64,000 nucleotides of DNA, taken from Pedobacter cryoconitis (GTDB lineage Bacteria > Bacteroidota > Bacteroidia > Sphingobacteriales > Sphingobacteriaceae). A program made the position numbers and the translations under genes. The stretch's first letter is position 1; each line of letters starts with the position of its first letter. The DNA is taken from positions 124,001 to 188,000 of the forward strand of contig NZ_QLLR01000002.1 in the NCBI RefSeq assembly GCF_003259615.1, read 5' to 3'. Under the pieces are notes generated by a model. It did not search any database, was not told where the DNA came from, and saw only the letters and a list, made by a program, of their open reading frames with translations. Below, piece after piece: positions 1 through 9,857 of this stretch.

Positions 1-317
1 AAAACTATCACTGCACAAGAAAGGATTGTTGCTGTTCCAGCATTGGCCAGTACCTGTCCCGGCTTCCTTTGTATAGAATCGCCCGGCTTATCCAGTTGAA
101 TTTTTGCTTTCCTGCCCCAGATTGTGGCTAGTGTTCCGCATAGAAAAAATGCAGCCAGTAAAGCAAGGCCTGCATCACCAATTCCAAGATAAATAAGTAT
201 TCCGCAAAGCACTCCGGTAATTGCTGCACCTACCGTTAATTTCCGGAAGCGGACACTAAAATATCCGCCAGCCATCAGTAAAATAGCAACAGAAAGAGCG
301 GTACGTTGAATCAACAT
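1..317 (-). CDS. DUF92 family integral membrane protein (partial, C-terminus outside window)
   Basis: About 105 N-terminal residues are visible, starting at an ATG at 317 that follows an in-frame stop. The segment is strongly hydrophobic, with glycine-rich membrane helices, and ends in the motif RKPGQVLANAG. A G-Q-V-x-A-N-G/A-G stretch at this point is characteristic of the DUF92 (TIGR00297) membrane family. The biochemical role of most of the family is unknown; some plant relatives are linked to phytyl-phosphate metabolism. The gene reads off the left edge, so domain completeness cannot be judged. The family call rests on motif memory. Confidence 0.6.
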   Translation of the reverse strand, partial: MLIQRTALSVAILLMAGGYFSVRFRKLTVGAAITGVLCGILIYLGIGDAGLALLAAFFLCGTLATIWGRKAKIQLDKPGDSIQRKPGQVLANAGTATILSCAVIV

Positions 318-389
318 GGCTAAAAGTAATAAAATTTATGAGACAGCATTGACAAGATTGAAGATATTCTTTGTAATTTTAAAAAATAT

Positions 390-1607
390 ATGTCTCGTTA
401 TTTTCTGGTTGCTTTATTTCTTTTTCTGAGTACTCCCTATGCATTATTCGCACAGGAAAAAATGCCTTTAAAAGACACTGTAGCCCAACAGGATGTAAAC
501 GATATATTCAGGATATTGTTTAAAAAAAACACAAAAACAGATACAACTTCCAAAAAGACAAGCAGCCTGGCGATACTCCCTTCCATTGGTTATACCCCAA
601 GTACAGGCTTTATGTTTGGCGCGGATGTGGCGGTAACGAAAGTATTTGGCAATCCTAAAACAACCACAATATCAATCTTTGATGCCTTTGGAGCTGTTTC
701 CACAAACCAGTTAGCTTTAATACAATTGAAACATAATGTCTATTCAGAAGCCAATAAATGGTACCTGGAAGGCAGCTGGGAATTTGGAAAAACTGTTGTC
801 CTTGACCATGGTATTGGCACTGGGAAAGATGACCCCGGAATATCCCCTATCAAGTATACCTATGCAAAATTATACGAAAACATATACCATAAGATATTTG
901 ATAACTTTTACGCTGGTGCAGGTTTTGCCTTTAATTACTATACTAATATTGACGACGAACGTGAAAATTCGGCGAAGTCAAAAACCAGGAATCACTTCTA
1001 CAGCGTTAAAAATGGTTTTCCCACCTATGGCTATACTGCCAGCGGATTATCGGTGAACCTGCAATATGACACCCGTGACCAACCCTTTCGTGCCTATAAA
1101 GGGGTTTATGTCAATCTATCATTCCGATCAAACAGACAATGGCTTGGAAGCGACCAGAATGGTACACAATTAAAAACAGAATTAAGGAAATACTGGTCAC
1201 TCTCTAAAAAGAACCCTGAACATGTGCTGGCCTTCTGGTTATGGGGCTCTTACCTTTTAAAAGGAAATATCCCTTATTTAGAATTACCAGGTACAGGAAG
1301 TGATAACTATCAGCGCCTTGGCCGCGGTTACACCATCGCACGTTTTAAAGGCCCCTCTTACTTTTACAATGAACTGGAATACCGGTTCCCTATTACAGCC
1401 AATAAATTAATCAGTGGTGTGACCTTTTTCAATATGCAAACTGCCAACAACCAGTTCCGCACACGCCTGTTTGAATATTGGGAACCAGGCGGAGGAGCTG
1501 GATTACGTATCTTATTCAATAAACATACAAGAACCAACCTGTGTCTTGATTATGGTATTGGTAAAGGATCAAACGGCGTTTTTGTTGGCATCAACGAAGC
1601 CTTCTAA
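390..1607 (+). CDS. Omp85/BamA-like surface antigen (D15) outer membrane beta-barrel protein
   Basis: The protein has 405 residues with a Sec signal peptide (hydrophobic residues 4-20, then FAQ). The rest looks like a beta-barrel and no POTRA repeats are visible. Two stretches match the Omp85 C-terminal barrel: LQYDTRDQPFRAYKG near residue 225 resembles the conserved YDTRD-x-P-x-x-x-x-G strand, and GRGYTIARFKG followed by NELEYRFPI resembles the RGY/ELRFP region. It ends in Phe, as outer-membrane beta-signals usually do. POTRA-less members may act in lipid or protein export across the outer membrane; the substrate is unknown. The stop codon overlaps that of the convergent DUF5686 gene by four bases (CTAA). 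Confidence 0.75.
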   Translation: MSRYFLVALFLFLSTPYALFAQEKMPLKDTVAQQDVNDIFRILFKKNTKTDTTSKKTSSLAILPSIGYTPSTGFMFGADVAVTKVFGNPKTTTISIFDAFGAVSTNQLALIQLKHNVYSEANKWYLEGSWEFGKTVVLDHGIGTGKDDPGISPIKYTYAKLYENIYHKIFDNFYAGAGFAFNYYTNIDDERENSAKSKTRNHFYSVKNGFPTYGYTASGLSVNLQYDTRDQPFRAYKGVYVNLSFRSNRQWLGSDQNGTQLKTELRKYWSLSKKNPEHVLAFWLWGSYLLKGNIPYLELPGTGSDNYQRLGRGYTIARFKGPSYFYNELEYRFPITANKLISGVTFFNMQTANNQFRTRLFEYWEPGGGAGLRILFNKHTRTNLCLDYGIGKGSNGVFVGINEAF

Positions 1608-4165
1608 AACTCAAACTGAACTTTTGCCCTTAACCCATACTTAGAAATCCCCGGATTATCCAGATAATTGAATCTTCTTACTAAATCCAGGCGAACAACC
1701 TTAAAGATATTCCCAATCCCTATACTGCCTTCTATATAAGGCAATTTACCCAATGAATAGGTCGTTTTAACACCCTCGTTATTGACAGGAAACTGTAATA
1801 AAGAAGCATCATGATTTGGGTCATTCTCTTTTCTCAAACCACCATATAAACCTTTGAAAGTAATATATTCCCTCAATTTCAACTTTTTGATCAATGGTAT
1901 TCTATTTAATATCAATCCATTGAAATTATGATCAATATTCAAACTCACATAATGATCACTCACAAACTCCATGAAATTCATCAAATTATAAGCGTAAATC
2001 TGGTAAGAATAACTTTGGTTTGCCCTATGAATATCCAGCAAAGGAAAAGGAACCTTGCCCGCTATATAACCACCCTCCACACGTACATCTGAACGCCCGA
2101 ACTGTGAAAAATAGAAACGCTTATCAATGCTTCCCATGATATTATGATAATTGTATTGTCCACCAAATAATCCCTTTACCCCTCTTGAATAATTCAGGTT
2201 AAATACCGGGTATTTTTCGATAATCCTTTCCCGGAAAGTTTTACCCTGATAAAACTTCTCATATGGAGCATAGCGAAGATCCAGACTCAACTCAGAACTA
2301 GTCACCTGATCAGTCAATATCGCTTTATTGTCTACATAATTGGCGAATATCAGCGATCCGGCCGGAGTTTGTGACCATTTCTTAAAGCCCAGGTTAAAAG
2401 AAAAGTGATTGCTGTACTCCTGCATATAATTGACTCTGTAATAATCACTATATAAAAACTGGTTGCTTTCTCCACGTTTAAAAGAAGCGACAAAATTATC
2501 TTCCGGAATTATATTTTTCGCCCCATCACCCGGAATATCCACATCACGCTGGAAGCTCGCCCTGATAAAGCTCTGCGGAAAAGTATAAATAGATTTATTA
2601 TTAAAGGCATAAGCAGCACTCAGATACCCCTTCATTTTTTCATCCTTAAAACCATAAGCAGCATAAGTATCAAAATAAAATCTTTTGCTGAAGTCTGTAG
2701 TTGTACGGCCTCCAAACCTCAATCTGAAGCCCTCCAGGCTATTGAAACTATAAAAACTATAAATAGGGCCAACTTCTGTCTTTCCATACTTTTTATAACC
2801 TATAAAAAGAATAGAAGCCACATCCATCAAACGCTTAAAAGACTTCATTTGACCCAGACTATCCATATTATGATAGATTTTGATCTTTTCCTTCGCTAAA
2901 GTATCCAGCCTGTTATTTGCCCAGAATTGATCAGATCTGCTCTCTGCTTCCGGAACCACAACCAGACTTTCCCCTTTATAAATGGCATCCGGCTGTACAA
3001 CATTCGTTTTATAATCTTTGATTACAACTGTCCGTTCCCCTTTAAAGCCTCTTCCTCCATCATTTCCTAATCCGAAATCCACCAACAAATGACTTTTACT
3101 AAGGTGGAATTTGCCTAAAGAATCTTGTTCAAAATTCAGCTTCACTTCCATAGCCCGGACGAAATTTATGTTTACATCCTTAGCCGTTTTCAATAAAGCA
3201 TTCTGGACAGCGTATTTTCCATCCATGGTGATATAAATCTTTCCCTCAAATAATAACGCATTCTTATTACGCGGGACAAAAGAAAGCTCAATTAAATTAG
3301 GTTTGGAAGTTTTGATCGTATCCGTGATAAAAAACTTATAAAACGTAGGCGCGCCATCAGCAATAGGGCTCAAAAACTGGCTATTTGTAAAAATGATATT
3401 ATTATCATAAATATTTACATCCGCATACATTCTTTCGAAATAATTACCAATCGCATTATTATCCACAAGCCCGTTATCAAAATTCACATGCTTATCAGCC
3501 AGCATAATCACCTTTTTCTTCTCAGGATTTTTACGGTAGTAATTTTGAGAAAACCGTTCACGAAGATAAATAGGCAAAATATTCTTTCCCCCTATCTCAG
3601 ATGAATCCTGCTGATCAAATAAGAACTGATACTTGCGGAAAAGCTTTTTATTTTTGAATTTCTCTGATAAATTACTCAGTGAAAACTGCATCCAGTCATA
3701 CTGCTGATATTGTACCTCATTGGCACTTTCAAGCCTGTTCATAGCCTTATGCTCGATCACTTTCCTGATCAGTTCTACAGCCGGATTACCTTTATTCTTG
3801 TAAGGAGCCTTTTTATTCGAGCTGATCTTTACTTCGTTCAGGTTCTGTGACTCTTCCTGTAATTTAATATTCAGTACTTGCGACTGGCCGGCAACTACAG
3901 GAAAAAAGCGTGTTTTAAAGCCAACATACTCCACTTGTAACTGGGTATAAGGCTCAGTCGTACTGATCTCATATTTCCCGTCTATATCCGTTCTGGCCAT
4001 TACTTTAGACCCTTTGAACAAAACCGTAACATAAGGAATAGGAGTTCTGTCCTTACTATTTGTTATAGCTCCTGAAATTACGGTACGCTGGGCCGCAGCC
4101 TGGAGTGTAAAAAGAAAAACAAGTACAGTCAGTACACAAAAAGACTTCTTCTGGATATTAATCAT
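1604..4165 (-). CDS. DUF5686 / carboxypeptidase-regulatory-like domain outer membrane protein
   Basis: The protein has 853 residues. A signal peptide (about 1-25, ending QAAAQ) is followed by a CarboxypepD_reg-like beta-sandwich (about 28-115: ISGAITN, PYVTVLFKGS, TRTDIDGKYEIST-type motifs) and a long DUF5686 region. The second half reads as a beta-barrel and the chain ends FEF, an outer-membrane signal. It is a close paralogue of the 860-aa protein at 34549-37131, with shared blocks such as NPAVELIRKVIE, YFERMYADVNIYD and FLSPIADGAPTFYKFF. Function is unknown. TonB-dependent receptors share the N-terminal domain, but no plug domain is seen here. Confidence 0.85.
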   Translation of the reverse strand: MINIQKKSFCVLTVLVFLFTLQAAAQRTVISGAITNSKDRTPIPYVTVLFKGSKVMARTDIDGKYEISTTEPYTQLQVEYVGFKTRFFPVVAGQSQVLNIKLQEESQNLNEVKISSNKKAPYKNKGNPAVELIRKVIEHKAMNRLESANEVQYQQYDWMQFSLSNLSEKFKNKKLFRKYQFLFDQQDSSEIGGKNILPIYLRERFSQNYYRKNPEKKKVIMLADKHVNFDNGLVDNNAIGNYFERMYADVNIYDNNIIFTNSQFLSPIADGAPTFYKFFITDTIKTSKPNLIELSFVPRNKNALLFEGKIYITMDGKYAVQNALLKTAKDVNINFVRAMEVKLNFEQDSLGKFHLSKSHLLVDFGLGNDGGRGFKGERTVVIKDYKTNVVQPDAIYKGESLVVVPEAESRSDQFWANNRLDTLAKEKIKIYHNMDSLGQMKSFKRLMDVASILFIGYKKYGKTEVGPIYSFYSFNSLEGFRLRFGGRTTTDFSKRFYFDTYAAYGFKDEKMKGYLSAAYAFNNKSIYTFPQSFIRASFQRDVDIPGDGAKNIIPEDNFVASFKRGESNQFLYSDYYRVNYMQEYSNHFSFNLGFKKWSQTPAGSLIFANYVDNKAILTDQVTSSELSLDLRYAPYEKFYQGKTFRERIIEKYPVFNLNYSRGVKGLFGGQYNYHNIMGSIDKRFYFSQFGRSDVRVEGGYIAGKVPFPLLDIHRANQSYSYQIYAYNLMNFMEFVSDHYVSLNIDHNFNGLILNRIPLIKKLKLREYITFKGLYGGLRKENDPNHDASLLQFPVNNEGVKTTYSLGKLPYIEGSIGIGNIFKVVRLDLVRRFNYLDNPGISKYGLRAKVQFEF

Positions 4166-4242
4166 AATCTAAAACGCCTGGCCTAAGTCTTTTTGTTAAT
4201 ATTTATGCAAATAACTGCTTAATCATACACTGATCAGCGCTG

Positions 4243-4276
4243 TATTATATGATAACTACGTGTATATCATATAATA
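4243..4276. repeat. Inverted repeat upstream of the DUF5686 gene
   Basis: Perfect 12-bp arms (4243-4254 TATTATATGATA and 4265-4276 TATCATATAATA) flank a 10-nt spacer. The site lies in the 251-bp gap between the AraC gene and the DUF5686 start, 78 bp upstream of that ATG. There is no T-run for a terminator, so an operator is possible. It is AT-rich, which raises the odds of chance occurrence. Confidence 0.45.
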
Positions 4277-4416
4277 ACTCTAATTAACCAAATGTTTCCC
4301 AATTAAGATGTTAATGTATGTTAAAAATCATACCAAATCATGATCATCAAATAAAAAAAATCAAAAACATACGTTTATAAGCATACTGCAGGGCTATAGG
4401 CCGCAGCGAAACAACA

Positions 4417-5331
4417 CTAACTTAAGCCAATTGTTTTCTCACGGAATGCTTTTGGTGCAGCCATGGTCTGGCGTTTGAAAAAAAGATTAAAATTTGCAGG
4501 ATATTCAAAGCCCAGGCAATAGCCGATTTCCGAAATATTCCATTCCGTATGTTTAAGCAGGGCGATGGCCTCATTGGCGATACGTCCTGAAATATGCTCA
4601 GAAGTAGTTTTACCAGTCACTTCCTTCACCGCATGGTTCAGATGGTTCACATGGATAGACAACCGTGCAGCAAAATCATTCGCAGTACGCAGCGGTAATA
4701 CATGATCAGGAGAATAAATAGGGAATTGTCTTTCCAGCAATTCAAAAAACAAAGAAGCAATACGGGAAGACGCATTATTTGACTTAACCTGCGCCTCACA
4801 AGGCTGCATTTTCATAGCCTCATGAATAAGCAAATTGACATAATTACGGATCAGATCATACTTATAAGTATAATCACTTTCCATTTCTGCCAGCATTTTT
4901 TCAAAGATCCTGGCCACATGTTCCTGCTGCTCCTTATCGATATAAAACACAGGATTATCCTGTATCCTGGCCAGCAGAGAATTCTTTAGCGGTTCTGTTC
5001 GCTGGCGCATGAAATTTTCGGTAAACAAGCAAAAGTAGCCTGATTGAAATTCAGAAGTTGACTGCCACGAATATGGGATAGTCTGGTTGGTAATCATCAA
5101 TGCACAACCATCAATCTCTATCTGCCGGTCTGGATAATGAAGTACCCCTTTACCAATGATATAAGCAATTTTATAAAAATCTCTTCTATTATAAGGAGAA
5201 GGATTTAAGGTGCAGTAACCGAACCTTTTAAATACATTAAAATGTCCGGTATGTGCATCAAGTATTGTATTGGGAATAGTGACATCTGGTCGGTTAACAG
5301 CAAACATCTCATAAAACTCCTGAAGGGACAT
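4417..5331 (-). CDS. AraC family transcriptional regulator
   Basis: The protein has 304 residues. The C-terminal about 100 residues hold two helix-turn-helix units of the AraC/XylS type: FAARLSIHVNHLNHAVKEV then ISEIGYCLGFEYPANFNLFFK, followed by the usual P-x-x-F-R ending. The N-terminal half looks like an AraC-type cupin sensing region. The longer frame begins with GTG at 5343; the ATG at 5331 (MSLQEFYEMF) is preferred. It lies 62 bp downstream of the efflux adaptor gene on the same strand, so it may be co-transcribed with the RND operon and control it. The ligand is unknown. Confidence 0.85.
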   Translation of the reverse strand: MSLQEFYEMFAVNRPDVTIPNTILDAHTGHFNVFKRFGYCTLNPSPYNRRDFYKIAYIIGKGVLHYPDRQIEIDGCALMITNQTIPYSWQSTSEFQSGYFCLFTENFMRQRTEPLKNSLLARIQDNPVFYIDKEQQEHVARIFEKMLAEMESDYTYKYDLIRNYVNLLIHEAMKMQPCEAQVKSNNASSRIASLFFELLERQFPIYSPDHVLPLRTANDFAARLSIHVNHLNHAVKEVTGKTTSEHISGRIANEAIALLKHTEWNISEIGYCLGFEYPANFNLFFKRQTMAAPKAFREKTIGLS

Positions 5332-5393
5332 ACTTTTTTTCACGCATTAAAATTGCATAAATTTTAAGATGTCCCTATATTTTTATTGTAATA

Positions 5394-6497
5394 TTATGGT
5401 TTGATAGCATCTCCAGGATGAATTTCTTCATTTGCCTGACTAACCAGCACGTCCCCTTCCTTAATATCACCGAAGATCTCTATCCTGTCATCGGTTTCAC
5501 GGCCTTTTTTAACCGTTATCTTTTCTGCTTTTCCAGCATTAGAACGGATCACATATATACCTTCAGCACTCTCCACCAAAGCGGCTTTTGGCACAGTAAA
5601 AGTACTCGCATTTGCTGGCAAAGGAATCGAAACATCTGCTACCATTCCTGGTAAAAGCTGCTTTAATAAATTAGGTACATCCATTTCCACTCTCTCTGAA
5701 CGTAAACGCTGATCCAGCGCACCAGATAACCTTTTTACTTTGGCAGTAAACAATAGATCAGGTTGTGATTTTACGGTAAAAGTAACCGCATCCCCTTCTT
5801 TAAGATAACCCGTATATAACTCTGGAATAGAGATCGCCAGACGCAAATGCTTCTGCTGCTGTAAAGTGAATAAAGGAAATTCAGATCCTTTTCCCGAAGG
5901 CCCTACATAAGCGCCCAGATTCACATTTCTCGAAGAAATTATCCCATCAAAAGGAGCACGGATTTCCAGGTAATTCTGAATAGACCCTACTTCTTTATAA
6001 GCGGCCTTTGCCGCGTTAAACTGCGCAAGATCTGAGTTTCTTTTAGCGATTGCCTGATCCAGGTCATTCTTTGAAATTGTTCCGGGAGTTTTACTGGTTT
6101 CAAACAAACGGTCATAATTCGCTTTACTCGCCGTATAAACAGCTTCCTGAGATTTCAGACGGGACTCCGCAGCAGCAAGCTGTGAAGCCAGTTCTGGTGC
6201 TTCCAAAGTCATCAATAACTGTCCCTGCTTAACCTCAGATCCAATATCTGCTTTTAACGTTCTTACAAAACTGCTTACCTTAGCATAAAGATCAACCTGT
6301 TGATAAGCAATCAGCTCACCCGGCATTTTCAGGGTAGTCGCCATTTTCTCTTTACTCAGCACAAAAGTCTTGAGCTCTGCTTTTTTATCAGCAGCTTTAT
6401 TTTCTTTTTTCTCCTCGTGGTGGCAACTGCTCAGCAAGGCGGCCAATGCAATACTGCTTAAAAAAAAGGAAGTCCGGCGGAATATGTCTTTGTTCAT
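5394..6497 (-). CDS. RND efflux periplasmic adaptor (membrane fusion protein), lipoprotein
   Basis: The protein has 367 residues from the ATG at 6497. A lipoprotein signal ends in the lipobox LLSSC, and the frame extends upstream only as overlap with the permease gene, so the start at 6497 is preferred over 6605. It shows the adaptor architecture: a lipoyl-like half motif (ADIGSEVKQGQLLMTLEAPEL), a coiled-coil hairpin (AAAESRLKSQEAVYTASKANYDRL), the second lipoyl half (LEIRAPFDGIISSRNV) and C-terminal beta-barrel and membrane-proximal domains. It would link the inner-membrane RND pump to the TolC-like channel. It is third in the operon, 61 bp after the permease. Confidence 0.92.
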   Translation of the reverse strand: MNKDIFRRTSFFLSSIALAALLSSCHHEEKKENKAADKKAELKTFVLSKEKMATTLKMPGELIAYQQVDLYAKVSSFVRTLKADIGSEVKQGQLLMTLEAPELASQLAAAESRLKSQEAVYTASKANYDRLFETSKTPGTISKNDLDQAIAKRNSDLAQFNAAKAAYKEVGSIQNYLEIRAPFDGIISSRNVNLGAYVGPSGKGSEFPLFTLQQQKHLRLAISIPELYTGYLKEGDAVTFTVKSQPDLLFTAKVKRLSGALDQRLRSERVEMDVPNLLKQLLPGMVADVSIPLPANASTFTVPKAALVESAEGIYVIRSNAGKAEKITVKKGRETDDRIEIFGDIKEGDVLVSQANEEIHPGDAIKP

Positions 6498-6558
6498 TAT
6501 ATGAGATGCTATGTATCTGTTTTTAGTTGTACTTAAGGTGTTCAACACCTGATTATGA

Positions 6559-9500
6559 TTATTTACCTTCATGTAATCCTCTAATAAAATGTGCACTTTC
6601 TTCATCTTCCGGATCTAAGGATAGGGACTGCGTAGAAACTTTACCCTGTACCCAGGCAAATACCAGCGGTAAGATAATTAATACGGCGAAAGTAGAAGCA
6701 ATTAATCCTCCAATTACCGCTCTTCCCAATGGAGATACCTGATCACCACCCTCTCCATGACCAATAGCCATCGGTAACATACCCGCTACCATCGCCACAC
6801 TGGTCATAATGATTGGACGTAAACGTAACCCTGCAGCCTCTCTGGCAGATTGCAGTGCATTTCCATTGTGTTTTCTTAACTCTTCAGCATTTGTAATTAA
6901 CAGAACCGCATTGGCGATAGATACCCCTACTGACATGATAATTCCCATATAAGACTGTAAGTTAAGCGTAGAACCCGTTAGCTTTAACAATAACAACGAG
7001 CCTAATATTACTGCCGGTACTGTTGCCAAAATAACAAGCGGTACTCTGAACGATTGGAAATTAGCCGATAACATTAAGAAAATAACTATAATAGCCACTA
7101 ATAAACCAGTCTGCAAACTGCTCAGCGTTTCATCAAGCACCTTGCCCAGGCCAATTTGTTCTACCACAACTCCCCTTGGCAATTCACCTACATTTTTGAT
7201 AGCTAAAGCAACATCTTTATTAGCTGATCCCAAATCTTTATCATTCAGATTGGCAGTTACTGATAAGTATGGTGTAGCCCCAAGGTTATCATTTTCACCA
7301 TAGGTCGTATCAGCCTTGATCGTAGCCACATCACTTAATACAGGTCTGCTGCTATTCTTAAGCAATGGGATCTCTCCAAGCTCATCCTTACTGTTCATTT
7401 CATTTAAAGGGACCTGCACCTGAACACCATAAGATAACCCGATCTTTTCATCTACCCAGTTATTCTTATCTGTATAACGTGAAGACGAAGTAGAAGCAAT
7501 CAGTGATTTAGAAATATCATTTAAATCAATTCCAAGCTGCGCCGCACGTACCCTGTCAATATTAATATTTAAAGAAGGATATTTAATCGGCTGTGCAATC
7601 TGAACATCCCTCATATAATCGATTCTCTTTAACTCAGCAACGATTTTACCCGCATATTCTTCATTTATCTTTTTGTTTTTACCCGCAATCCTTACTTCAA
7701 CCGGAGTTGGAGAACCCTGACTCAATACCTTATCAGTTAATTCGATAGGCTCAAATGATAACTTTACATCAGGAATCTCTTTTTTAACCGCATCACGCAA
7801 CTTATCTTTCAACTCATCCATGTTCACATGATAATCTTTCAATGCGATCTGGAAAACAGCCTCATGAGGCCCGCCCATAAACAGATAGATTGGATTCACA
7901 GAGAAAAGCGCAGGATGCTGACCCACATAAACAGACGTAATACCCACATGCTCAGGTCCTACTAATTTTTTCAGCACCTTCAATATCATGTTTGCTTTTT
8001 CTTCCGTCCTTTCTAAACGTGTACCATCAGGAGCGCGCATCCTCAGCTGAAACTGACTTGAATTCACTTTAGGCAATACATCACGACCGATATTAGACAA
8101 CATTAAGATTGCAGAACCGATAATAACGATCAGATAAATGATAACTACCGGCTTGCGGATCAGGAATAAACGATCAATGAAACGCATAAACCTGTTTCTG
8201 AACTTATCAAATAAGGTCACTTTTCCACCTTCATCATAACACTCACGCTCTACCAGAATTTTCTTCTGATTCAGAGTTTCCTGCTCAGATTCCAACGTCA
8301 AACCTGTCTGGTTAAAAGCATCCTCATCCTCAGTAATTGCAGGATCAGTTTTTACATGTTTGTGCGGATGCGCTACCATCAGCCAATTGGCCAGGATAGG
8401 TACAAAAGTCTGAGACAATAAGAACGAAATGATCATGGAGAACCCAATAGCCAGCGCTAAAGGTAAAAACAAAGCTCCAGGTATACCTGTCATCGTAAAA
8501 GCAGGCGCAAATACAGCCAGGATACATAATAAGATCAGCAACTTAGGAAAAGCGATCTCCTTACAAGCATCCCATATCGCCAGCGCTTTAGGTTTCCCCA
8601 TATCAAAATGCTGGTGAATATTCTCTATGGTTACCGTAGACTCATCTACCAGGATACCAATGGCCAGTGCCAGCCCTGAAAGTGACATGATATTAATCGT
8701 CTGTCCGAATAATTTCAGGAACAATACACCTGCAATGATGGACGTAGGGATCGTTAGAATAACAATTAAAGCTGCTCTTTTATCTCCCAAAAACAACAAC
8801 ACCATTAATCCCGTCAGAATAGCACCAATAGCCCCCTCACTGATTAAACTTTCTACCGCATTAATAACCGATACAGACTGGTCAAATTCATAAGATAACT
8901 TTACGTCTTCAGGTAATGTATTTTGAATTTTCGGCAAATTAGCTTTCAAATTCTTTACCACATCCCATGTCGAAGCATCCCCCGATTTGGCAATACTCAG
9001 GTAAACAGAACGCTTACCATTAATCAGCGCATAACCATTCGTTACATCCGCACCATCCTTTACACTCGCAACATCACGTAAATAAAGATTCTGAACCCCT
9101 CCTTTAAACAATGGGATATTTTCAAAATCTTTGATTTCTTTAATCGTATAATTAGTTGGTGTAATATAATTTTTATTACCTATACGCACATTTCCCGAAG
9201 GGGCCGTTTGGTTATTCGTACTGATTGCACTTACAATCTGCTCTACCGTAAGGTTATGCGAACGCATTAAACCCGGATTCACATTAATCTCTACCGTACG
9301 CGGACTACCCCCAAAAGGTGCCGGAGCCAGTAAGCCTGGAATAGCAGTAAAAGAAGCACGAACATAGGTATTCGCTAAATCCTGCAATTCATTATTACTG
9401 CGGGTTGGACTGCTTAATACCAGCTGCCCAATAGGTAATGACGAAGCGTCAAACCTGATAATAAAGGGGGGCTGGGACCCGGGGGGGAAGATGGCCTGGG

Positions 9501-9843
9501 CCCGATTGGACAGCGCACTCAACTCTGAGGCTGCCTGTGCCATGTTCGTTCCCTCATAATAGGTCAGCTTCATCAGCATCAACCCCTGTGTATTTTTAGT
9601 TTCAATGCTTTTTATACCATTTGCAAAAAGCAGGATATTGACATAGTTTTTAGCAAAATAAGACTCCATTTGAGTTGGTGTATATCCCCCAAACGGGTGG
9701 GCAATATAAATAACCGGCAAATTCATCTGAGGTAAAATATCGACCTTGATACTGGTCATGGCACTGATACCAAAGAACAGTAAACCGGCAACAAACACCA
9801 TTATTGAAATGGGTTTTCGCAATGCAAAACGTATTAAATTCAT
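6559..9843 (-). CDS. RND efflux transporter permease (HAE1/AcrB-like)
   Basis: The protein has 1094 residues, slightly longer than AcrB (1049). It shows the typical duplicated layout: TM1 followed by a large periplasmic porter loop, a block of TMs, a second periplasmic loop and a final TM block. The central TM4 motif reads LAIGILVDESTVTIENIH, where AcrB has D-D, so the second proton-relay acid is Glu. The TM10 position that is Lys in AcrB lies in SIANAVLLI here, so that lysine is missing. An insertion of about 60 charged residues separates the halves near 500-560. It acts in the inner membrane as a proton-driven exporter; the substrate cannot be told from sequence. The tolC-like gene ends 14 bp upstream. 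Confidence 0.93.
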   Translation of the reverse strand: MNLIRFALRKPISIMVFVAGLLFFGISAMTSIKVDILPQMNLPVIYIAHPFGGYTPTQMESYFAKNYVNILLFANGIKSIETKNTQGLMLMKLTYYEGTNMAQAASELSALSNRAQAIFPPGSQPPFIIRFDASSLPIGQLVLSSPTRSNNELQDLANTYVRASFTAIPGLLAPAPFGGSPRTVEINVNPGLMRSHNLTVEQIVSAISTNNQTAPSGNVRIGNKNYITPTNYTIKEIKDFENIPLFKGGVQNLYLRDVASVKDGADVTNGYALINGKRSVYLSIAKSGDASTWDVVKNLKANLPKIQNTLPEDVKLSYEFDQSVSVINAVESLISEGAIGAILTGLMVLLFLGDKRAALIVILTIPTSIIAGVLFLKLFGQTINIMSLSGLALAIGILVDESTVTIENIHQHFDMGKPKALAIWDACKEIAFPKLLILLCILAVFAPAFTMTGIPGALFLPLALAIGFSMIISFLLSQTFVPILANWLMVAHPHKHVKTDPAITEDEDAFNQTGLTLESEQETLNQKKILVERECYDEGGKVTLFDKFRNRFMRFIDRLFLIRKPVVIIYLIVIIGSAILMLSNIGRDVLPKVNSSQFQLRMRAPDGTRLERTEEKANMILKVLKKLVGPEHVGITSVYVGQHPALFSVNPIYLFMGGPHEAVFQIALKDYHVNMDELKDKLRDAVKKEIPDVKLSFEPIELTDKVLSQGSPTPVEVRIAGKNKKINEEYAGKIVAELKRIDYMRDVQIAQPIKYPSLNINIDRVRAAQLGIDLNDISKSLIASTSSSRYTDKNNWVDEKIGLSYGVQVQVPLNEMNSKDELGEIPLLKNSSRPVLSDVATIKADTTYGENDNLGATPYLSVTANLNDKDLGSANKDVALAIKNVGELPRGVVVEQIGLGKVLDETLSSLQTGLLVAIIVIFLMLSANFQSFRVPLVILATVPAVILGSLLLLKLTGSTLNLQSYMGIIMSVGVSIANAVLLITNAEELRKHNGNALQSAREAAGLRLRPIIMTSVAMVAGMLPMAIGHGEGGDQVSPLGRAVIGGLIASTFAVLIILPLVFAWVQGKVSTQSLSLDPEDEESAHFIRGLHEGK

Positions 9844-9857
9844 ATTCGGGTAGCAGC

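Noticed and set aside
1604..4165. DUF5686 protein as a SusC-like TonB-dependent receptor
   Set aside because: It shares the CarboxypepD_reg-like domain but has no plug domain, TonB box or SusD neighbour.
9461..9490. GC-rich G6/G7 runs in the RND permease gene as a frameshift or insertion scar
   Set aside because: The frame is intact and encodes the ordinary FPPGSQPPF segment of the porter loop.
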